This document shows, one piece after another, positions 33,719 to 46,131 of a stretch of DNA of 64,000 nucleotides. The stretch is taken from the NCBI RefSeq assembly GCF_003255815.1, contig NC_037686.1:62111779-62175778 (forward strand), given 5' to 3'. This DNA comes from Theropithecus gelada (taxonomy: Eukaryota; Chordata; Mammalia; Primates; Cercopithecidae). Within the stretch, counting starts at the first letter, position 1. Every line of letters begins with the position of its first letter. A program made the translations under genes and the position numbers. Under the pieces are notes generated by a model. It saw only the letters and a program-made list of their open reading frames with translations, did no database searches and was not told the origin of the DNA.

Positions 33719-34164
33719 CTTTTCTGTGTACCATACATATCTCTAAGGCCCAGGGAATTAAACAGCTTCCCTTTGCATGACCTGAATACAATTGTCTCTA
33801 TATTACTCCAAAATTTCAAGAGCTCTAAATTTTAGGGACAAAATAGAAAATGTATGCAGTCTTTTCTGAAGGTGGCTTAGAAAAAGGCATTCTTTCTAAA
33901 TTATGAGTGTAAGATGTAAGCGAGTCTCCAAGATTTACATTAGTGAATGCACAAGTTCCAGAATAAAGGCTATGGATGGACCATTCACAGCAGGTTCCAA
34001 GACAGATTCTAAAGGATGTCATCATGGCCCCATCATTTGCCAAGCTCTAGGCATGGGGTAGCTTCTTGGCCCTTGGCAACTACCCAGTCTTGTAACTTTT
34101 GTATCTGGAGGCACACATTCAGCCACTAGTTAGTATCACATTCTCCATGTTGTTAAGTTAAATT
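33719..34164. other. Unique sequence, nothing recognised
   Basis: A 72-codon minus frame at 33825-34043 has no recognisable motif. No gene is supported. Confidence 0.4.
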
Positions 34165-34600
34165 GCCTTTGACCGCATAACAAAATGCTAGATTAAAACT
34201 GGCTTAAACAATAATAACGTTTATTATTTTACTTAAAAATTTCCACTGGCAAATCACTTGCAGAAGGCTCTACAAGTTCATCTTTGCAAAAACTAGGGGA
34301 CTTTTATCTTTCTTGAAACTCCAGGATCCTGACTTTCATCCTCAAACTTGCTCCCAGAGAAATCAAAAATAATTAATCATCACAGTCTACAGAATTTATC
34401 CAAAGGCAGATAGAAGGGCAACATTTTCCTCATGGGCCTTGCTTTTATTACAGAAAAATTATTTACCAGTAGGCCAAGAGCAGACTTATATTTTATGAGT
34501 CAAAACTGGGTCTACAGTCATCCTAAATCACTTAACATCATAAAGAATTACACTACTGCAATTGGGTGTCTCAATCATGATTAATGACCAGAGACATGTA
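34165..34600. mobile_element. Probable ancient transposable element, family unknown
   Basis: Blocks such as aaaactggcttaaacaataa followed by tttattattttac, and later ccttgcttttattacag and caaaactgggtctacagtc, recall old mammalian repeats with a 'ggcttaaacaacag-tttatt' edge. I cannot assign a family or strand. Confidence 0.35.
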
Positions 34601-34699
34601 TTACCACACTCCAAATACATGGAAAAATTCAAGTTTCTGCTATAAAGGATGATGTAGAGGATAGCTGTTGGGGATGTAGCTTAGCTTGGGTCTGCCTGC

Positions 34700-34815
34700 C
34701 ATTTTTTGAGTGTTTCTTACATTCCAGAGAGCTTGAAGTGCTCTTTGTAGTTTCTATTTCTGAATCCCCACAGTAACTCCATTAGGTATGTTTATAATCC
34801 TCATTTAGTGGAATT
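34700..34815 (-). mobile_element. MIR fragment
   Basis: Antisense MIR: agcttgaagtgctctttgta, ccccacagtaactccattag and gtttataatcctcatttag match the MIR order. Confidence 0.6.
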
Positions 34816-36089
34816 TTAATAAATATGTTTATAAAATCTGCTGTTACACCCCCAAAATGCTGATGTATGACAAACATCTCACAATTATCAACGTTCTAGT
34901 TTTCTCCATGGAATAGAAGTTGTTGTAGTACAAATTAACATACTCAGTTAGTGAGTCCTGCTAGGAGTAACAGTTGCAGAAGTGCAACCTTGAAGGCAAG
35001 GTATGTTGCGCGTGTGTGTGTTAAAAAGAGAGAGTAATTTTATTCTGAAGTAAATTGACTGGTTATTCCAGAATTAGAAAGAGGAAACTGTACAACAAAC
35101 GCTAAATGAATATAGAAAGTTCATTTCAGAACTCAGAAAAGGGAATTTTGTCATGTTTAAAGTTGGATGTGATGGACTTATTTATAAGACTTTCAAAAAT
35201 AGTTTTTGCATGAAATGATATACTAATGACAATTAGAATTTGTTTTTCTCTCTGTTAATATTACAGAATTCTCTTATTTTATTGGTCTACTCTGAAAAAA
35301 ATTTTTGCAAAATGTTTTTCATTGTATTTTGAGTAATCCGACTAGAAAGCAAATATTGTGGATCTTGGAACAATTTTCTTTGGTTTATGTTTAATTTATC
35401 ATGTCCTTGATTATTGAAGACAACAAAGTTTCTCACATATTGAAGAACTTACGTTCTTTGAAATAATAACTCCTGTTTTTATTTTTAAAATATTATATTT
35501 CAACTTGGCTAAATGAGTTGCCAGTTTCTCAGCAGCTCATGATTTTAGCTTAATCTAGTGTTCAAATATCCTTTTAATTTTTGATATTTTATCTCCCCCA
35601 AAATCTAATTTCAAATGATAATTCCAAGCGACACAAGAACTAAGCCTGAGATGAATCTAGAGCTTTCAGGCAAGAGAGAAGTCTGACGAAAAGCTGTCCT
35701 GCTGTGACCTCAGAAGAGGAGAGGGTTCCAGTTGGTTTCTAATGCCTTCCACTGCCTCACATACTCAGTTTTCTGTGTCTCCTTTCCTCAGTGTTCAACT
35801 CCATCACTCTCTGGACAGGACTTTCATCAAAGTGAATGGCTATTCTCTACAGCCAAGGAACCCCTCTCTTGCTTGATCTTCCTCTTGCATTTGATATTTC
35901 TGTAACACTTATTTGTAACACATTCTTCTTAATTTCTTTGATATCAGCCTCTTCCTTTTTGGCATCTTCCGTATTTTTATCTCATTATCTTCTTAAATTA
36001 TTCCTCTTGTAAGTACCACATGAATGCAGATGCTCATAAGATCCTATACTCTATTTTTTCCTAGATATTCATACCCAAACTCAAGTTAA
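34816..36089. other. Unique sequence, nothing firmly recognised
   Basis: A small tg/gagaga tract lies at about 35010-35035. The 35740-36060 part is pyrimidine-rich and may be a more upstream portion of the adjoining L2, but the match is too weak to annotate. Confidence 0.4.
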
Positions 36090-36440
36090 TGTGATGTTTC
36101 CAAATTACAAGTCTAATCTTGTCATTCTCTGGCTGAAAGTCCTGCATGAGCTGCCGACAACCTTCAAAATACACAAAATCCTTCTTCATTCTAGGTGTGC
36201 CACATAATCCCACAAGAACCCTCCTCCAACTCTACTGAACTAATTGTAATTATCAAATTCTCATTGCTGTTTACCCTCCGTGCTTTTGCCCATTCCCATT
36301 TTCTTCCTGGAACATTTTTTCCTTACCACTCTTTCTAGTTAAATTGTGAAAATCTGTTAGGGCACTTTCCTTGGGTCTTCTCCCTAGCAAGCAACCTGAG
36401 ACCCTTCTCAAGTCCATATAAAAGTTTCCCAGCTTATCCA
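36090..36440 (+). mobile_element. L2 LINE fossil, clear
   Basis: Good L2 word order: ccaaattacaagtctaatct, tgtcattctctggctgaaag, tgcatgagctgccgacaacc, then ctccgtgcttttgcccattc and ttcttcctggaacat. It is truncated on the right by an MST LTR insertion about 50 bp downstream. The 70-codon minus frame here is an artefact. Confidence 0.82.
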
Positions 36441-36489
36441 TTCCACCATGGCCTAGGAAGACAAAATGCTTCTCCAAAACCAAGAGGCG

Positions 36490-36867
36490 TGCATTAGTCC
36501 ATTTTCATACTGCTATAAAGAACTGCCTGAAGCTGGGTAACTTATAAAGCAAAGAGGTTTAATCGACTCACAATTCAGCCTGGCTGGAGGAGGGCTCAGG
36601 AAACTTATAATCATGGCAGAAAACAAAGGAGATGTGAGGCACCTTCTTCACAAGGCGGCAGGAAGGAGAAGTGTGGAGCAAAGGTGGAAGAGCCCCTCAT
36701 AAAACCATCAAATCTCGGAAGAACTCACTCTCTATCATGAGAACAGCATGGGGGAAACCACTCTTATGATTCCATTACCTTTACCTGGTCTCTCCCTTGA
36801 CATGTGGGGTTACATTACGGGGGTTACAATTCAAGATGAAATTCGGGCGGGGACACAAACCATATCA
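36490..36867 (-). mobile_element. Solo LTR, MST type (ERVL-MaLR)
   Basis: Minus-strand LTR from tgcattagtccattttcata to gacacaaaccatatca as read on plus. Internal blocks cttataatcatggcagaaaa and caaggcggcaggaaggagaa are MST-like. The flanking 5-mers (aggcg and acatg) do not match, so the duplication has eroded or a boundary is shifted. Confidence 0.92.
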
Positions 36868-38734
36868 ACATGTGAGCATCTACTACTGAGCGTGTGCTCA
36901 GCACTGGGCAAAAGATTAACAAGAAAATGCCTTGCCTTTGGGTCACTTGCAATCAGGGGGATGTGCACGCCACCAATCCACTTAATACATATATATGTAT
37001 AGATATATAGAGATATAGGTGTATATTTGTGTGTTTGTAGAAAAAACAAATTTTGCATAGTCATGGAGCATCCGAGAAAGAAAATACTACCTAATCTGAT
37101 ACTTAAAGGAGAAGTAATTATTATCAAGTTCATAAATGTGATGAAAGCATTCCAAACAGATGGTACTCAGGAAGAAAGACCTAAAGGCATCACACAATCA
37201 ACTGTAAGTGAAGTATTTTAAGTAAATCCACATTTACTCAAACCGTGAAAATCAAAGTTGTGAGTAGTAAGAAGTTAGTCTGGGGAGGAGGGCAGGCTTT
37301 AGTGCAGAGCATGAATTTCAGATGTTGCTGAGTGGGAGGCAGTTATAATAACCTATGCAAGCATTTATCAAGACAGGACCTGAGAATATATATTATCAGG
37401 GATTGTTCGGTGTTTCAAATACGTAATTTGTAGTTTTCATTTTGATTATACATTGGAATCATCCTGATGACCACGTTATACCCAACTACTGACATATAAT
37501 TTCAGCAGCAGCAGGTGGGATCATGATTAAAATGACAAAAATCCCCAAGTAGTATTACTTTAATTGCCACAAATTAAAGAGAAAATAAAAGAGGCACAAA
37601 AACAGGCAAAATCATGTATTTGCAGTAGTGAAGGTCATATGGTAAGGTACAAGTGAAAGTTTCAAAGAAAGTTCAATAAAACAACACAATTAGGAGAAGA
37701 ATGATGTCACCCCTTTCCATGTTGCAGAATGGGTGCAGTGAATTCTAGAGAACCAGTGGACAGCAGAAAAATACAAACCTGAGAAGGATAATTTAATTTC
37801 AGCAAAAAGTCATTCATCAAATTAAAATAATACATTGAAAATTGCTTAATTTACATATAATTATATCTCCATTTAATTTTTAATTAAATTTGCATTTTTT
37901 GTCTGATAGAAGTCATATCTATGAAGAGTTTATACCTAGATTTTATGCATTATATATTTTTATATATTTATGGAACATGCTGAAAATAAATGTATTCAAT
38001 CTTTTAGGTCCTCAATATTTATTTTTCTTCAAAGAGGATTTGGAGCTTGTTGCTTTCCAAGTAGAAGGTTAACATTCTGATTTCACATTAGAAGGTCACC
38101 ATTCCAGTTACCAGAAAAGGAAGGAGAACAGCATGAAGGAAAGGTCTGCAGAGACACCTCTCACCTTAGGAGACTTCGAAGGGATTGGGGAAAATAAATG
38201 CTCTCATCTCACTCTCCTGACTTTCTCTGACCATCTGCTGGGATTTTCAGTGGCCAATAGGAGGGAGAGGAAAATCCCTGTTGATGTGGCAAGAAGTCAG
38301 CATCCTGGAGTGAGACAAGGTGAAGAAGGGCAGAACCAATATGGAATGCCAGACTGGAGATCCCAGCACAGCTGCTTCTCAAAACAGTTTTAAAAAATGA
38401 AAAACAAGACATTCTGTTGGTAAAAATATGAAGACTTCTGTTTACATTCTTTGCTTAAATGTATGTGTTTCTAGCTTAAAAAAACAGTGTCTGTGAATCA
38501 TTTTTATGAAGTGAAAATTATGAGAATTGAACCTGTTAATCTGAAAATTCTCTCTTTTTAAAAGTATAGTCTTATATTTAGAAATAAATTTAACTAATGG
38601 GGTGATAAGGGCAGGCCTCAAGCCAAGAAAATGATAAAAGGATTAACTAATCCAAAGCAAAAAGGTCTTTATTTTGTAAAGAGTCAGCTTTAAATCTTCC
38701 AATAGCAAAAGTTCAGATTTAAAAAGGTAGGAGG
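36868..38734. other. AT-rich unique sequence with a mixed AT tract
   Basis: (at)n/(ag)n-rich tract at 36986-37020. A short patch at 37445-37475 (acattggaatcatcctgatg) faintly recalls MER5-type elements. No gene is supported. Frames of 60-100 codons are unremarkable. Confidence 0.45.
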
Positions 38735-38766
38735 CTGATGCACATCCTGCACATGTACCCTGGAAC

Positions 38767-38797
<31 letters not shown>
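38735..38797 (+). mobile_element. Minimal L1 3' end with (TAA)n expansion
   Basis: About 35 bp of L1 3' terminus (catcctgcacatgtaccctg, gaactt) followed by (taa)n at about 38769-38797, an expansion of the L1 tail. Confidence 0.75.
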
Positions 38798-38801
<4 letters not shown>

Positions 38802-39745
38802 TTACTAAAAATTTTTTTAAACAAAAAGAAAGGTGAGAGGGATGAATGTCTTCCCCAGTCCCCTATCCATTGGTTAAAGAATAATTTATAAATCTCTTTG
38901 TTTTTCTAAAACACTTTTTTTCTAATTTTAAAGGTAAATGTTAAATTCAATTTACATTTTAAAATGTATTTAAAAAGCATACATTGTATAACAAAACTGA
39001 AAAGTTTATTATTGTACCTTAATTGGTTTAGAAGAATATTTTGTTTTTCTTTGTGGAAATGAGAAGTTACTAGTAATACAAATTTGGAAATTTAGGACAT
39101 ATCAATCTAGTTTCCTGCAATTATTTGCATTTCTTCACTAAATGTAGACAAAATCTTAAATAAATGAAACAGGAATTTAGAATTGTCATTGAAAGACTTT
39201 AGGGTTTAAATAAGTTAGAATTTTGTAAGCTAATACAACCCTAAAAATTTGAATTTATAAACAGAATTTATAGAATCTATAAAATAATGTTACATTTAGT
39301 ATTTATGTATACCTTGTAAACCTTTTCTAAAATTACTCAGTAGTTTTTGGAAGTCATAATTTGTCACAGAAATAGATTTATATTTTCCAATGCCCTCTGA
39401 AATTTTGGATTTCACAAGAAGGATTCATGTGGTTAAAATGAGAATGCTTAAAAAACAGACATGTGAAGTAAAGTTGGATTTGTCATGTTAGTCAAAAGGA
39501 GATTTTTGACCAAACCTCTACAGCATATATTTGCATATACTGTTCTGGGCTAATCATGAGAAATTTCTAGAGAGGCATCATCTCTTGAATTTCTCTACAG
39601 GAAATCTGAAGACTTTGACTGCTGTTGGGTCCAAACAAGACCATGTAAGAGAACCATTTGGAGTGATACATAACAACCATTGGTACAATATAAATACTGT
39701 AACATGATAATGAATAGTATAACACATTAAATATGAAAAAAAATT
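38798..39745. other. AT-rich unique sequence, nothing recognised
   Basis: No gene, repeat family or regulatory site that I can support. Confidence 0.45.
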
Positions 39746-39961
39746 TTTTTGAGACAGTATCTTGCTCTCCTCCCACTTCAGCCTCCCAAGTAGCTGGGAC
39801 TGTAAGTGTATGCCACCACACCCGGCTAATTTTTGTATATTTTTTAGAGGCGAGGTCTCAGTATGTTGTCCAGACTTGTTTCAAACTCCCGAGAACAAGT
39901 GATCTGCCCACCTCACCCTCCCAAAGTGCTAGGATTACAGGTGTGTGCCACTATGTCTGGC
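39746..39961 (-). mobile_element. Old Alu with internal deletion in the right arm
   Basis: On plus it runs from gagacagtatcttgctct straight into cctcccacttcagcctccc, skipping about 70 bp of the right arm. The left arm is complete to gtgccactatgtctggcc. No clear target-site duplication. Confidence 0.9.
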
Positions 39962-41175
39962 CAAAAAAAGATATTTTATATCATAATATAAGAACAAGTT
40001 TGTGGTAATTCCATATGTCCAAGCTGAAACATACTCTGGTGCCACAAAGCAGAATATGTTTCCAAGGTTAATGGAATCATATCAAAAGTGCACGTAAAGG
40101 AATTCCTATTGAATGAGCTGTTGACAGTTTGAGCATCCAAAGATGAATAAAGACTTTAGTTAATTGAAAAATATCCAGTCCATAAATAATTGAGTTCATA
40201 ATGATACTTCAAACAAAGAAAAGATAATTTAAAGGTATTTTAAATTATAAAATGTATAGTTGTTGAGTAGTTTACTTCTTCATATACCTTAAAAATATTA
40301 TAATAAAAAAATATTGTGAGAGAACAGAAAAAAACATGTGGAAGACTTTTAATCTGTATAAATGTGTTTAAATGTCTAAATTATATAAAGCAAAAAGAAT
40401 TTGGCCTTTTAAAGTAACAGCATTGTTACTCTAATATAATAGTTGAATTGAGTAACTGGTTTATTTAGACTTATGAAATTATGATGAAGTTCTCAATTTA
40501 TAAAGAGTGTCGCAGCATCGAAGAGAACTGAGGTTTACTGCATCTGTATGAATAATTTATTAAATTCTAAAAATTATTTAGTATCTAGGAAAAACTTGTT
40601 TAAAAATCAGAAAATTGAAGTATTTTAAAAGGAAACAGAATTTTTAAAATATAGATTAATGTATGTAAAGATAGTTAATTAAGTTTGTGAATGAGATCAC
40701 AGATACCTTAAAAGTGATAGATGTTTAGTAGATATATATTGAATGATAACTTGTGCAAGTGAAATTAAAATCATCAAAGAGAACATCTAGATTTTTGCCA
40801 TTCTATGGCGCTTTTCCTCATCAAGGGAAAGGGCTGACCAAGTCCACGAAAAAAGACTCAAAACCCCAGAGTTAGTTCTAAAGAACCCGCAGCAACCTTG
40901 GGACCAGGGTGTGACGTGGAGCTCCTTGTGGATCTTCCTCTCCATCACTTTTCATGACCTGCTCCCTCGACTCTCTTTACCTGGAGTGGCTGAAGACAAA
41001 AATCAATAGACTCATGATTACACAGGTGTAAACATGTGGCTATATCACCACAAAATGAAGAAATAATTCAATTATAAAGATACCTACAAGTCACGTAGAG
41101 CCAAAATTAGAGAAAAAGCAAAGTTAAATTATTTACAAAATATTTTTCTGAGCAGAACTGAGAAGACTGCCATGT
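39962..41175. other. AT-rich unique sequence, nothing recognised
   Basis: 40790-40990 is less AT-rich (atggcgcttttcctcatcaa, gggtgtgacgtggagctcc) but matches nothing I know. Confidence 0.4.
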
Positions 41176-41308
41176 GTACATTATCAGCATCCCCACTTGT
41201 AAATACTAAGTGTATTTTCAAGGAAATATTGTACATTTTCAGCAGCCCCACTTGTAAATATGAAGTGGAATTACTAAGTGTAATACTTGCCCACATGTAA
41301 ATACTAAG
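41176..41308 (+). repeat. 55-bp tandem repeat, about 2.4 units, cut by an LTR
   Basis: Units 41176-41230 and 41231-41285 are both 55 bp and share gtacatt-tcagca-ccccacttgtaaata. A third, partial unit (41286-41308, with cccacatgtaaatactaag) ends exactly at the LTR boundary. Confidence 0.8.
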
Positions 41309-41659
41309 TGTATTAGTCCATTCTCACACTGCTAATAAAGACATACCAGAGACTGGGTAATTTATAATGGAGAGAGGTTTAATTGACTCACAGTTCCACA
41401 CGGCTGGGAGGCCTCAGGAAACTTACAATCATGGTGGAAAGCACCTCTTCACAGGGCAGCAGGGGAAAGAATGAGTACCCAGCAAAGAGGGAAGCCCTAT
41501 AAAACGATCAGATCTTATGAGAACTCACTCACTATCATGAGAATAGCATGGAGGAGACCACCCCCATGATTCAGTGATCTCCGCCTAGTCTCTCTGGACA
41601 CATGGGTTATCACAACTCAAGGTGAGATCTGGGTGGGGACACAGAGTGAAACCATATCA
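41309..41659 (-). mobile_element. Solo LTR, MST type (ERVL-MaLR)
   Basis: Minus-strand LTR, tgtattagtccattctcaca to gaaaccatatca on plus, with aggaaacttacaatcatggt and cagatcttatgagaactcac inside. Flanks ctaag (41304-41308) and cttaa (41660-41664) are a partly eroded target-site duplication. It integrated into the third unit of the 55-bp array. Confidence 0.92.
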
Positions 41660-42984
41660 CTTAAAGGATATTAAGCAACTGGAGGATGATATTCGCTTTG
41701 ATACTCGCTGGAGAACATTCCCTCCATTTCCTTTCCAGTGTGTCATTCAAAGTAAACAACAGTCTTAAGTGCACTTACAAACCTAGATGAAAAAAAAAAA
41801 TTAGTAATCAAATCCAACAGTGTGAAAAAAAAAATAGAAAAAACACCAATGCAGAGATGGCTTAAAATCTTAAAATCCATTGATACAATATACAAGAGTA
41901 TCAGCTGAAAAGTAAAATAAATAAATAAATAAAAGAAGTATAAATAAAGCAAAGAGAAATAATCTCAAGTACATTTAATCCAAATTATCTATTATTTTTG
42001 GTGCTCTGTTGTCCAGTTTCAGTATCAAGATCCTGCCAGTCTGCTTTTATTGTTTGATAAACCTAGGTATCTGTAAATGCTTCATTTGACTAAAAGAATG
42101 TTGAGAGGTGTGTTCTGATGCCTTTCAGAGGTTTCACATCTTCTTTGCTATTCAATAAAGTAGATATTTTAAGAACAAAAAAAATACAATAAAAGCAAAG
42201 TAAACAACAGTCTCATATTAATTCTTAATCCATAGTCCTTTTTTTCTCTTAACAAGCATTTCCAGTCACTCTGTGCATCTCTGACACTGTATTCAGACAG
42301 GACCGTAAATTCCAAAATGTGCTCTGTCCCCTAGAATCTCTGTGTCAACTAGAACATTTGTTTATTTCTCTAAATAACATTTCTTATCTGATAAGTGCTG
42401 CTAATATTAGTTACAGTTTCATAAAGTCAACTGAGATAGTACATGAGAAGCATCTGAATACCGTCAGAATATAATAAGCTGTTGACTATAAAACTATTAG
42501 TACATTTTATTAGAATTATTACAATATATTGTGTTTTTTTAAAACTTGCTGCCTCCTCACTGATAGTTAAGATCACTACGGGATGTAATAGTCTGTTTTT
42601 ATTTCTTAAAGTCCAATATTAATACAGAGTACTTAATACTATGTATAAGTGAATAAATTCTTAAATTAATTAAATAATTAGCTGGCATAATTATCCTCCA
42701 AATACCTTCCAGTTATGGAATTACATACTCCAATGGTAAAAGGAATACTGTAACTTAGATGAAGAGATGTCGCTGCAGTCAAAAACTGAACACTTTCAAT
42801 CCAAAGTAGCTTGTAGTTTTCAGCCTTTCGAAAGAGAAAATATTCAAGATAATTTAGTTCTAGTTTTAAAATAGAATCAGCTGTATTAAATTTAGGAAAA
42901 CAAAATCGTTTTGTGATTGAGATACTTTACGTGGAAGAAAACAAACAAACTGGTATAAATATGTAGGACATTATCCCATTATCC
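41660..42984. other. AT-rich unique sequence, possible MIR scrap
   Basis: 42415-42485 (caactgagatagtacatgag, ataataagctgttgac) faintly resembles the MIR 3' region on plus. Otherwise nothing is recognised. Confidence 0.35.
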
Positions 42985-43045
42985 ATATCTATCTATCTAT
43001 CTCTCTATCTCTCTACCTCTCTACCTACCTACCTACCTATCTAGT
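42985..43045. repeat. (TATC)n/(TACC)n tetranucleotide STR
   Basis: Atct units grade into ctct and then acct units, ending in ctatctag. It is imperfect, so possibly less variable than a pure tract. A separate (ga)n-rich stretch lies at 43137-43160. Confidence 0.9.
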
Positions 43046-43944
43046 GTGCTCTAAACAATAAATATAAGGATGGTATAAAAATCCAATGTTTCTTATTAGT
43101 TTCAAAAACAATTTGATAAATTTTAAAGTAGACATACAGAGAGAGAGAGACAGAAAAAGAAAGGATATAGATGGTAGAGATACAGGCACAGATGGACACA
43201 GAGACAAGAATAAAGATACAGCTTTTGAAGAATGCTTAAGAGAAACAATGGTCTTCAGCTGATAAGTATGTCATAGTCCAGGTAGTGGGGATTCCACTTG
43301 GGAGATGCTACAATCATGAGGAACAAGGTCACATGTCAGTGTGTGTACATCGACTCAAACTTACCTTAGGATGAAACAGAAATCTGCAAAGCAGTGGTTA
43401 AGGTAAACGAATTGAATCTGGATTTGGGTGGTTCATGGATTTAGTTCCATTGCTGAAGAATCTCAGAGCCATGGCATTTTGATTTTTCTCACCTTTCCTC
43501 ATAGCTGCTGTGTGGCCACAAAATCACTGCTTTTCCTGTCGCATCAAATACTCACTTTAGCCATGAAGAAAAGGCTGATTAAAGGCCAGAAAAATAAAAA
43601 CAAAAACACAGACCGGGCGAAACAGAAAGCATGAGTCCTGAGGTGCTCACTTTTGAGGAGCGTTCTTAAAAATTCCACCCAGCAAGTTCCATTTACCACA
43701 GCCTTGGAGCCAGCCAAAGCTGGAAACGCCATTGGGAAATGTAGCTTTTTTAGCTGTCTGGATTTTCACTTCCAACAAAATCAGTACTGTTAGCAAGGAA
43801 AATGTGGGGAATGGATATTGGATCAGCATTTTGCAATCTCTGCAACCATTCTTTTTCTTTGACATTGTTATGTTTTACTAAATTATTTACCAAAGTGTCA
43901 AATAAAACATATCTATTATTTAAATACCAACCCTGGTAAGGTCA
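43046..43944. other. Unique sequence, nothing recognised
   Basis: No gene, repeat family or regulatory site that I can support, apart from the GA-rich tract. Confidence 0.4.
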
Positions 43945-44650
43945 CCAACTTTTTTTAAATTAATAAACTTTTTAAGAGTAGCTTTAGGTTTAGCATAAAA
44001 TTAAGCAGAAAGTATAGAGTTCTCAAACACCACTACCCATCCCAGTCACAAACACAGCCTCTCCCGCTATCAACATCTCTCATTAGTTTGGTGCATTTGT
44101 GAACCATAAATGAGCCAATATATAGGCATGTCATTATTGGCCAGAGTTTATAGTTTTCTTGAACTTTCACTCTGTGTTGTACATTCTATGGGTTTTGACA
44201 GAAGTGTAATTATGTGTGTCAACTATTGTAGTGTGAAACAGAATGGTTTCAATGCCCTAAAACTCCTGTGTTCCACCTATTCATCCCTCACTTCCCCAAA
44301 ACCTCTGGCATCCACCAAACTTTTCACTGCCTCTGTAGCTTTCCTTTTTCCAGAATGTAATACACTCAGAGTCATATAGTTATGTAGTCTTTTTGTGTTG
44401 ACATCTTCACTTAGTAATATGCATTTACAGTTCCTCTGTGTGTTTCTGTGACTTGATAGCTCATTTCTTTTTAGTATTGAACAATATTCTATTGTATGGA
44501 AGTACCACAGTTTATTTGTTCACCTGCTGAAGGGCATTTTAGTTGTTTCCAAGTTTTGATAATTATGAATAAAGCTGATATACACATTCATGTGCAGGTT
44601 TTTGTGTGGACATGTGTTTGAATACCATTTAATTTTAGTCACATTGCCTA
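43945..44650 (-). mobile_element. L1M-family fragment, antisense
   Basis: About 700 bp of old L1 in reverse. As read on plus: tttaagagtagctttaggtt, cacctattcatccctcactt, ttgatagctcatttcttttt, acaatattctattgtatgga, then ttccaagttttgataattat and ggtttttgtgtggacatg. These words come from the 3' part of L1M elements. There is no open reading frame of note (89 codons at most). Confidence 0.8.
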
Positions 44651-45129
44651 AAAAGTATTTGCAAAAGTGTCGGTTGTTCAAACTCCTCTAGGGCTGAAAA
44701 TAACTGAATTACAATATTTAACAATTTAAATTCATTTTTTCATTAATAAAAAGTACAGTATTATTACCTATATCAAACATAGTCCTCCACAGTAAAAGTG
44801 TGTATGGAATTACCAATTCAATAAAACGTAACCATAAAATTACTTTTTATATTGAAAGTAATTTCATAGTATGTAGATTCACTTCCTACATTGATATTAG
44901 CATAAACACTTTGAAATATGCTTTTGGCATGTCTTTTGGATGTCAAGCTATATATTGGTGTAATAATAAACACTGCTTTGAATTCCATTTCTAAGGGTTT
45001 ATTGTTTATTTTATTTGCTTATTTCAGGTAAAAATCAGAAACTTTTTCTCTGAGTAAGTCTTCTCCCAAGCATGTCTGTGTTTAAAACTAATCCTTTTTT
45101 TACATGCTATTGATTCCAAGTTTCTGATT

Positions 45130-45626
45130 TACTTCTATTCTTTCTTATTTCATTTAAACCAAATCCAGATGCTTCATCTCACTATTTGAGGTACACCAAG
45201 CCCTACAATCCCTCACTCAACTTCTTATTTAATTGTACACAACTCCAAACTACTTTTTAATTGACTTATGCTATTTTCAGTGGCTTTGCGTATAATTTCA
45301 TTCTCTGGCTCATATGGTTCTTTCTCTCTGTTCCTTTTTCCCAGTCTAAATTTTTCAAATTCTTTAAGTACAAAAGAACCCTCCTATTGCCATTTTTCTA
45401 GGTATCCAGTAAACTCTACCCTAATACTTCATAAAACACCAGACTCTCTATTCAAACATCCACATTTTGGTCTATATCACACACTTACACACTTCATATC
45501 CTATTTTACATTATTTTTAAGCTATTTTCAGTATGTTTGTCTTCTCACCTTATCTAGACTAAGCTCCCCTGGCACCTAACACATTGCTGATCACATGGTA
45601 GATTTTTAATCAATACTCGCTAAGTT
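45130..45626 (+). mobile_element. L2-like LINE fossil
   Basis: The pyrimidine-rich L2 order is recognisable: ccctcactcaacttcttatt, then the terminal ctcccctggcacctaacaca and tgatcacatggtagattttt, equivalents of the L2 'cccagcacctagcacagtgcctggcacatag' end. The 103-codon frame at 45268-45579 lies in this fossil and is not a gene. Confidence 0.5.
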
Positions 45627-46004
45627 TTTAAAATTAATTCAGTTATTGCTCGTATATATGCCAACACACGTATTGTCTTTGTCGTCTGCATTGTTTTATC
45701 TAGACGTCATACTTTGCCTCTAATCCATTTAACTCATACTTGTAGGTTCAACCCCATTGTAGATTCTGTAAACAATCTTCTTTTATTAGCAGGATGAATA
45801 AAAAGAATCTTAGGTCAATAATTTCCTCATGCAATGACTGTCTTTTGCCTTGACCTTCACAGACTCACTTCTTCCAGTAGTCCTCCAGTAGCCAGGCTTT
45901 TGGAATATTCTCTCTGTCTTCCTCCTCAGGTATGCTGCTGACTTGCTCCCCAAGTGTTTCAGATGTAAACAGTACTTCGTTTCTCATGTTTCATGTTCCA
46001 TGTG
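45627..46004. other. Unique sequence, nothing recognised
   Basis: No gene, repeat family or regulatory site that I can support. Confidence 0.4.
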
Positions 46005-46131
46005 ATGGGTTTATTTCTCCTGAGCAAGTCAGTTTCATGAGAGAATGAACTGTATTCCTCTTAATACTGTTCCTCACGTTACCTAGCAAAACTACAAGAC
46101 ACTAAATAAATGTTCATTAAATGAGTGAAAG
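46005..46131 (+). mobile_element. L2 3' end
   Basis: Ends in cactaaataaatgttcatta followed by aatgagtga, the typical L2 terminus with its tga-rich tail. Confidence 0.55.

Noticed and set aside
36986..37020. AT tract as a possible cruciform or fragile site
   Set aside because: Too short and too imperfect to support either.
45268..45579. 103-codon frame
   Set aside because: It falls in an L2-like fossil, is low in complexity, and has no recognisable domain.
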